A stretch of 64,000 nucleotides of DNA from Penicillus capitatus (lineage: Eukaryota; Chlorophyta): assembly GCA_965649825.1 (NCBI GenBank), contig OZ287702.1, positions 1,342,786 to 1,406,785 on the forward strand, written 5' to 3'. The position numbers were made by a program, and so were the translations under genes. Position 1 is the stretch's first letter. Every line of letters starts with the position of its first letter. This document shows positions 58,923 to 64,000 of the stretch, piece by piece. The notes below the pieces were generated by a model that saw only the letters and a list, made by a program, of their open reading frames with translations, did not search any database and was not told where the DNA came from.

Positions 58923-58974
58923 CTCCACAGAAACTCGAGTTGCTCGTCTGATGGAAAAATGCAGGAGGTCATAC

Positions 58975-60240
58975 GTTTCTCATACCCCACCGCAATCGCA
59001 CCGTAGGGACAGAGAAGCAATCTGGCGTTCTCCACTCGTGCCTGCGACGGCTGCAGCGACCATGATGTTGCCGATAGGAATCGCCACGCCGTGGACATCT
59101 GCTTTCTGAGTTGCTCGCCATCCGTCGGCCAACGTGGCACAGGGTACTTCAGATGCCACATCACAGAGTTCCAGGATGGGAGATGCATCGCAGCAGCTCT
59201 GTTTGACGAATGAATGGCTGACATCCCACTCCAAAGCGACCGTGCACTCCACAGAAGTGGACCCCCTCGAGCGAACAGAGCCCTGTCCTGAACTGGTGTA
59301 AGGAGTGTCCGTTTCGCCGACCTCTTCCAGGAGATGAATCGATGAGGGCATCAGCATCTGCAAACGACTCGGATTATCGCTCATGGACTCACCGATACTG
59401 ACACCCGCCGAAACCAACTGCATTGGTTTCTGCAACATATGCTTTGCGCTTCCCTTCCCAAAGACGGTAGACCAAGCGGGTCGCCAGTTTTGCAGCGGCC
59501 CGAACAAGATCTCCTGACGGTGCTCTCTGTCTGTTCACGAAAGACATGCCGGATTGTGGTCCCACATCCAGTCTCAGTTTTCTGTCTGGACCCGACTCCA
59601 AGATCGGTTTCAGCGCCGACTGTACAGATTCGCAAGCAAACGAGACGATTCGACTAGGGTTCCCACTGAGATGTCCACAAACGGCTGGGCACAGACAATG
59701 AGCGCGTTTGGAGTATCGATCGGAAAAGCGGCCGAGACGATCGGAATTGTCATGGCCATAATCTTCTCATCGTCCAGTTGATCGATAAGTCCCTTTGTTG
59801 CCATTCCACTCGAAACGAGATCGACAGAGATGTGTGATACCATATACGCATCCGCCTCTAAGTCACACAGCTGTGAGGGTTCCCTGCTGAGGATTAGTGA
59901 AGACCTTGTGTGTAAAAGTGGTCATGAGCCACTGCAACAGAGCATAAGCGTGCTTAGGGGGCATCAGGATGTTGTCTTCCAGCTCAGCATCGCGTGCCAG
60001 GGCACGTACAAAGAAATATCGTGTGGCCGGTCCCGACGATACCTTTCCTTCAGGATCCACACAGATTTTGATGACATCGTGGACTGTCTGACTGATGTCC
60101 TCTACGAACTCCACCGGAAGAGACGACAGCACCATCACCCTGAAGAAAACGTCCATTTCCTTCTCTATCCTCTGCTCGTACAGACTCTTACGCTTTCAGC
60201 TTCAGCAGACATTGTGTCACGGCTTTTTGGAAATTGAACG
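58975..60240 (-). CDS. Unrecognised multi-exon protein upstream of the PI4K fragment
   Basis: Minus-strand frames give, in order, FFRVMVLSSLPVEFVEDISQ and ATRYFFVRALARDAELEDNI (59863-60156), VSHISVDLVSSGMATKGLID then PIVSAAFPIDTPNALIVCAQ (59610-59843), LVRAAAKLATRLVYRLWEGK (59389-59601), and IHLLEEVGETDTPYTSSGQG with ECTVALEWDVSHSF (58980-59507). Composition and spacing fit exons separated by short introns. I do not recognise the family, and the text does not match the N-terminal regions of PI4K. Its 5' end runs to the edge of block F, so it too may be cut. Confidence 0.5.
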
Positions 60241-60386
60241 TGTGTTCCGAATGTAGATTGAACACCTTGGGGAGGCTCTTGAAATGGTCCAGAATCAACG
60301 GTACCAGATAATCCGCGTGCTAGACACACCATCACCACTGTCATTTCGCTATGATGCGAATGCACCTGTCCATCTGATTCTTCGAG

Positions 60387-60551
60387 AAAGCTGCAGAGGG
60401 GAAGGATGACTTCGTCCACGATGCTCGGGAAAGAAGAGCCCCCTTTGAGAAGTATCAAGAGTTCGACGCCTTCATCGATGAACTGACCCTCCTGGATGAT
60501 CAAAGCTGGAAGACACTCAGACTCGTGCGCAATCCAGAACGGCCACAGTAG
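60387..60551 (+). pseudogene. Last-exon fragment of the small acidic-protein gene
   Basis: Reads DARERRAPFEKYQEFDAFID to RLVRNPERPQ and the same stop as the gene at 24627-25292 (minus). The preceding DNA is unrelated to the other copy, so exons 1-2 and the start of exon 3 are missing. It is a stranded fragment created by the block edge. Confidence 0.8.
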
Positions 60552-60778
60552 TGTTGACGACAGACGATGCTGCGGCTTCGATGCGTTGAACAATCGTACG
60601 CATTGCAGCTCCGATTACCCGTTCTGCTCTTGTCACACCTTTAAACACCCACTGTCCCTGACAGCAGAGTATCGAACGGATTCAATCGTAAGCCGTGATC
60701 GGAATGTCGGTAAGAGAGACGAGCGCCGTTGCTGTGTGTTGTATAATTAAAGAGTATGGAACGGTATGGTCAGGGTTC

Positions 60779-62558
60779 TCAATAGTCCTCCTCTTCCTCT
60801 TCTTCTTGAATCGCCTTTGCCAATTCCTGTTCCTGTGCCAGTCGTTCTTTTCTGGCTTCGGCATCTTCAAGGGGTGGTTTGTGAGCCTCGGGGTCAAATC
60901 GCATGGCCTTGACGGCCTGCCACCACACATCTCTCCACGGGATCGATGACGTGACGTCTTCCTCACCTCGTTGTGTATGTCAAGGCAGAAGGCAATTCTG
61001 GCATGGAACGCTTTCTGAGGTTCCTGCGTCGAGTAGATGTCGGCCACTTCGATGCTCTGCATGTACTGCTCGTCGTGATTGATGGTGGCATCGATTCCTC
61101 CATCCCGAATGGCCTTGGCCACCACGTGCTCCGTATCGTCCTCTGGACCCAGTCCCAGCTTCTGGGCGACATCCTTGAGGGAGATTCTGGAGTAAGCAAG
61201 GTTGATTCTTCGCAGCCCTGTTCGAAGGACGTTGTGGTGTAAACGGGTAATGAGGTTCTGCGTGTGGTCGGCATGGAAGTTACTGGCGTACTGTTGCGCC
61301 ACGGCTCTAGACAATTCGTTGGGCGGCAGGCGAAAGCGGCTGAGATCCGACGCACTTGAAGGCGCTGAGGTCGCCGCCGCGGACAGCCTTGGTCACCTGG
61401 AAGTAGGGATGCAGTTCGCTGGACATCCCTTTCTGTAAGAAGTCGCTCATGGGCGGGATCTCTCCCAACAAAAGGCTCACTAGAACGACCCATTTGTTTA
61501 CCATCACTCGAAAACCGTGAGCAGAATTGGGCGCCTAGACGTCACACACGGATTCGATCTTCGTCTGACGCGTCGAACATTTGGTCACACTTTCCGCGCC
61601 GCCTGAAGGAGACAGTCCTTTGCGTCGGTATACTCCAGCTGGATCGCACGGATTCTTCCCCAGTAATACAGGTAGCGCGCCACCTGCGCCGTGTTCACCG
61701 TGGGCTCCGGTGCCTTGGATCTCAGTTTCTCGGCCTGCCACACATTCCGTCTCACTCTGTCAGCAGCGCCGTGAATCGGCACTTGATCGTAGAGGTTGTA
61801 GTGCAGATAGTTCCTGAGCAGAAGATTGAGAAGCGTCTCCTGCGTGATATCGTCGTGCTGCAGCACCGCCGTCTGCAAACGACACAGCAACTGCCTACGC
61901 GTGAGCGAGACACACAGAATCAGGTCCGTTGCCTTCTCAGACCGCATCGCTCACGGCCGGATCTCTTTGAGGCGATCGAGCTTCTCGTAGACCAATCCGT
62001 AGTAGAAATAGATCTTCGCTCCGACGGCATCGAGCGTGCGGCGATTGTACGAACCGAGTCTCTCGAAGGCCTCGTCCGAGACGCTCTTTGCCTTCTGGAT
62101 GTTGCCGCTGCCGATCAGGAAGAGCTGTGCCAAGAGATACGAATACATCTCCACCTCCGGCAAAACCTGTCCCTTCCCTTCTCCCGCCATCACTCCGTTG
62201 GAATCCAATTCCATCGAATCTTCGGACTGGACATGACAGCAGCCACTTCGCCGCTGTCCTCTGCATCGTGGCTCACCGATGCGAGATGCGAGAGGATCGA
62301 ACGGCGGCAGCGGTGATTCTCGGGATAGATCTCTTTGACAGAGGCGGTCAGAATGGCGGGGGTCAACTCGTGCTTCAGTGCATTGGTTTCGCGCAGAACC
62401 CGACCGACCAAGGCGCGAGTGTCGCGCTCCTTGACAGCTTGACTGAGCAATTCCCTTGCCTGTCTCAGCCGCTGCGCCACGCTTGGCTTCGTCGTCGTCG
62501 CGACACCGTCTTTCTCGCCATCCGTCTGCGTCGTCATGTCGTTCGCGAGCTTGCCCAT
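60779..62558 (-). CDS. RPN3: 26S proteasome regulatory subunit Rpn3 (PSMD3), copy 2
   Basis: A complete minus-strand copy of 22613-24392 with the same exons. The start at 62558 gives [18 protein letters not shown]. All PCI-core blocks are present ([44 protein letters not shown]), with a stop at 60779-60781. Few replacements (RINLAY for RINIAY). It shares a 57-bp divergent promoter gap with the intact HDAC11 gene. Confidence 0.93.
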
Positions 62559-62615
62559 ATCGACCGCGTGTTCGTTCGTTCGGTTGGTACGTGCATCAGC
62601 AGTAGACGAACGCCA
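62559..62615. promoter_or_regulatory. Short bidirectional promoter, RPN3/HDAC11
   Basis: 57 bp between divergent start codons, containing the run CGTTCGTTCGGTTGG. The same gap is kept in block F copy 1 at 22556-22612, so both RPN3 genes have the same core promoter. Confidence 0.55.
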
Positions 62616-63665
62616 ATGGCGGATGGCACTGCATTCACGATGGTCGAGCTAAAAACGACAAGCGCCAGTATCAAGGAACACTATCTCTCCCTGGGCACAT
62701 GGCCTTCCAATGACAAGCTCCCCATTGTGTACAGCCGCAACTACAACGTTGCTTTCTACGGCCTCGAGAAATTGAACAGCTTCGACGCATGGAAACTGGA
62801 CAGGATTTTCCAAGTACTGGTTGAGCATGGACTCGTTCGAGAGGGAGAACAGCCGAGTCCAGTAGGCCCTGTGCCCGACGAAATTCTGGCCGCTGTTCAT
62901 GAGGCATCGTATCTTCAACAGACGAACACTTCGAAGCTGAGCGTCATTCGTCTGACGGAGCTGCCGGGTCTGATTCTTCTGCCGCAGTTTATGATACAAC
63001 GTCACATCGTCACACCTCTCAAGTACCAAGTCGCGGGAACCGTTTTGGCCCTAGGAATCGCTTTGGAACGTGGATGGGCGATTCATCTGGGAGGAGGCAT
63101 GATCCACGGGAGCTATAATCGCGGCGCCGGATGGTGTCCGTACGATGACGTTTCCTGCGCCATACATTACGCCAGATCACACGTTCCTTCGATTCAACGT
63201 GTGATGGTCATCGACTTGGGAGCGCATCAAGGAAACGGCTATCAGAATACCAAACTTCATTTCCAAGACGAGGATCTGTTTATCGTGGATGTCTACAACG
63301 AAGTCACGTTTCCTCAAGACCTCAATGCACGCAAGGCTATTAATGTTGGCCGCAGTCTTCCGTGTGGCGCCACGACGGATGCCTATCTTTCTGCCGTCGT
63401 CTCCGCCCTCAACACTGCTGCCGTCCAATTCACACCGGATGTCATTCTCTACGTTGCTGGAACGAATGTACTGGAGGAAGATTATAGTGGACAGTTCTGT
63501 GTCACCCGAGACGATGTCTATCAGCGAGATCGTCTCGTTTTTCAGTTCGCCCAGACAAAAGGCGTGCCAATTTGTATGTTGGTATCCAGTGGATATGGCA
63601 AGACCAATTTCGAAGTGGTGGCTGAATCTGTACGACGTCTTGTGACTGAATTACCATTGTGTTAA
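62616..63665 (+). CDS. Class IV histone deacetylase homologue (HDAC11-like) with altered zinc site
   Basis: An intronless 349-residue protein covering the full HDAC11 fold: LPIVYSRNYNVAFYGLEKLN, EASYLQQTNTSKLSVIRLTE, ILLPQFMIQRHIVTPLKYQV, GGTIM-like AGTVLALGIALERGWAIH, GGGMIHGSYNRGAGWCPYDD, VIDLGAHQGNGYQN, FIVDVYNEVTFPQD, ILYVAGTNVLEEDYSG and MLVSSGYGKTN. Known HDAC11 proteins have FHH, DLDAHQGNG and AGTD at the active site. Here these read MIH, DLGAHQGNG and AGTN: the first His of the pair is Ile, and both zinc-ligand Asp residues are replaced (Gly, Asn). One zinc-binding His and the GY tyrosine remain. The gene is otherwise uninterrupted, so it may be a pseudoenzyme. It ends 39 bp before the RER1 start. 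A truncated copy is at 21811-22555. Confidence 0.9.
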   Translation: MADGTAFTMVELKTTSASIKEHYLSLGTWPSNDKLPIVYSRNYNVAFYGLEKLNSFDAWKLDRIFQVLVEHGLVREGEQPSPVGPVPDEILAAVHEASYLQQTNTSKLSVIRLTELPGLILLPQFMIQRHIVTPLKYQVAGTVLALGIALERGWAIHLGGGMIHGSYNRGAGWCPYDDVSCAIHYARSHVPSIQRVMVIDLGAHQGNGYQNTKLHFQDEDLFIVDVYNEVTFPQDLNARKAINVGRSLPCGATTDAYLSAVVSALNTAAVQFTPDVILYVAGTNVLEEDYSGQFCVTRDDVYQRDRLVFQFAQTKGVPICMLVSSGYGKTNFEVVAESVRRLVTELPLC

Positions 63666-63704
63666 TCCTTTTTCGCGTTTGTACGTTCGGTCAGGCCTCT
63701 TACG

Positions 63705-64000
63705 ATGGCGGAATCGTCTGAACGTGTGCAGAAATTCGTGGAGAATGCAAAGCAGAAGCTTCAGGTCTATCTAGACCGCAGCTCGCGCTACATCGCCTAC
63801 CGATGGGCCGTCCTCGTGACGCTATGGTGTGCATACTTTATCCGAGTCTACCTCCTGGAAGGTTTCTACATCGTCACCTATGGCCTCGGCATTTTCAATC
63901 TCAACCTCCTTCTCGGCTTCCTGTCGCCTCAAATCGATCCAGAGAGCGAAGGAGACGTCCTGCCCACCATCAACAACGACGAATTCAAACCCTTTGTCCG
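63705..64000 (+). CDS. RER1: RER1, Golgi-to-ER retrieval receptor (3' end outside window)
   Basis: The ATG at 63705 gives MAESSERVQKFVENAKQKLQ, then DRSSRYIAYRWAVLVTLWCA, RVYLLEGFYIVTYGLGIFNL, GFLSPQIDPE and NNDEFKPFV, running off the window. These are hallmark blocks of RER1, a four-span membrane protein of early Golgi that returns ER proteins via COPI. About half of the usual roughly 190 residues is visible, including the first two membrane spans. Only 39 bp follow the HDAC11 stop. No lesion seen. Confidence 0.95.
   Translation, partial: MAESSERVQKFVENAKQKLQVYLDRSSRYIAYRWAVLVTLWCAYFIRVYLLEGFYIVTYGLGIFNLNLLLGFLSPQIDPESEGDVLPTINNDEFKPFV

Larger units (their letters stand above)
60385..63362 (-). 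repeat. Duplicated block F, copy 2 (inverted)
   Basis: Reverse complement of about 21811-24783. The left edge cuts the small acidic-protein gene and the right edge lies inside HDAC11, which continues intact into unique DNA here. Confidence 0.88.

Overview
This window is nuclear DNA from a eukaryote with a compact genome. Genes are split by very short introns, mostly 46-60 nt with GT-AG ends, and divergent or tandem genes can be only 40-60 bp apart. Recognisable products are all eukaryotic: SF3B5, Rpn3, NAA10, COX15, RIOX1/NO66, PTEN, RER1, a class IV HDAC, an RUS/DUF647 protein, a MyTH4-FERM kinesin tail and a phosphatidylinositol 4-kinase fragment. The closest family matches I recognise are of green-lineage type: the dihydrodipicolinate reductase, the KCBP-like MyTH4-FERM-coiled-coil order, the PI4K alpha C-lobe and an SnRK2-like kinase. 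A photosynthetic or plastid-derived protist is therefore plausible, but I cannot name the organism.

The layout is a mosaic of gene-bearing blocks, each present twice or more. Block A (SAM methyltransferase, with a decayed LINE in two copies) lies at 1-2236, 16286-18965, 39250-40350 and, inverted, 49090-50278. Block B (SF3B5 + kinase) lies at 2236-4380 and 36405-38570. Block C (COX15 + dapB) lies at 11318-14338 and, inverted, 41540-44560. Block D, an unclassified dispersed repeat, lies at 20836-21811 and 35191-36290, with a shorter relative at 14660-14950. Block F (HDAC11 + RPN3) lies at 21811-24783 and, inverted, 60385-63362. Boundaries are sharp and often cut genes: one dapB copy lacks exon 1, one HDAC11 copy lacks its 3' end, and a small acidic-protein gene is reduced to its last exon in one copy. 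This may be real rearrangement or an assembly that interleaves haplotypes; the sequence alone cannot decide.

Single-copy DNA between the blocks holds a small membrane protein, RUS, PTEN and NAA10 (4.4-11.3 kb), the KCBP-like gene (26.9-29.5 kb), a 13-repeat ankyrin gene whose exons match repeats one-to-one (31.2-33.2 kb), RIOX1 and a large helical protein (45.0-48.8 kb), a gene-poor stretch (50.3-56.2 kb), a perfect 30-bp x 7 tandem repeat (56.29-56.50 kb), an Ala/Gly/Ser/Thr-rich protein (56.9-57.9 kb), and a damaged PI4K fragment (58.3-58.9 kb). The right edge enters RER1.

The genes do not form a pathway. They are mostly housekeeping genes: splicing, proteasome, N-terminal acetylation, heme A, lysine synthesis and Golgi retrieval. 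The most unusual observations are an HDAC11 homologue that has lost both zinc-binding aspartates, the exon-per-repeat ankyrin gene with a period of about 150 bp, a KCBP-like gene with no motor domain, and the mosaic duplication pattern.
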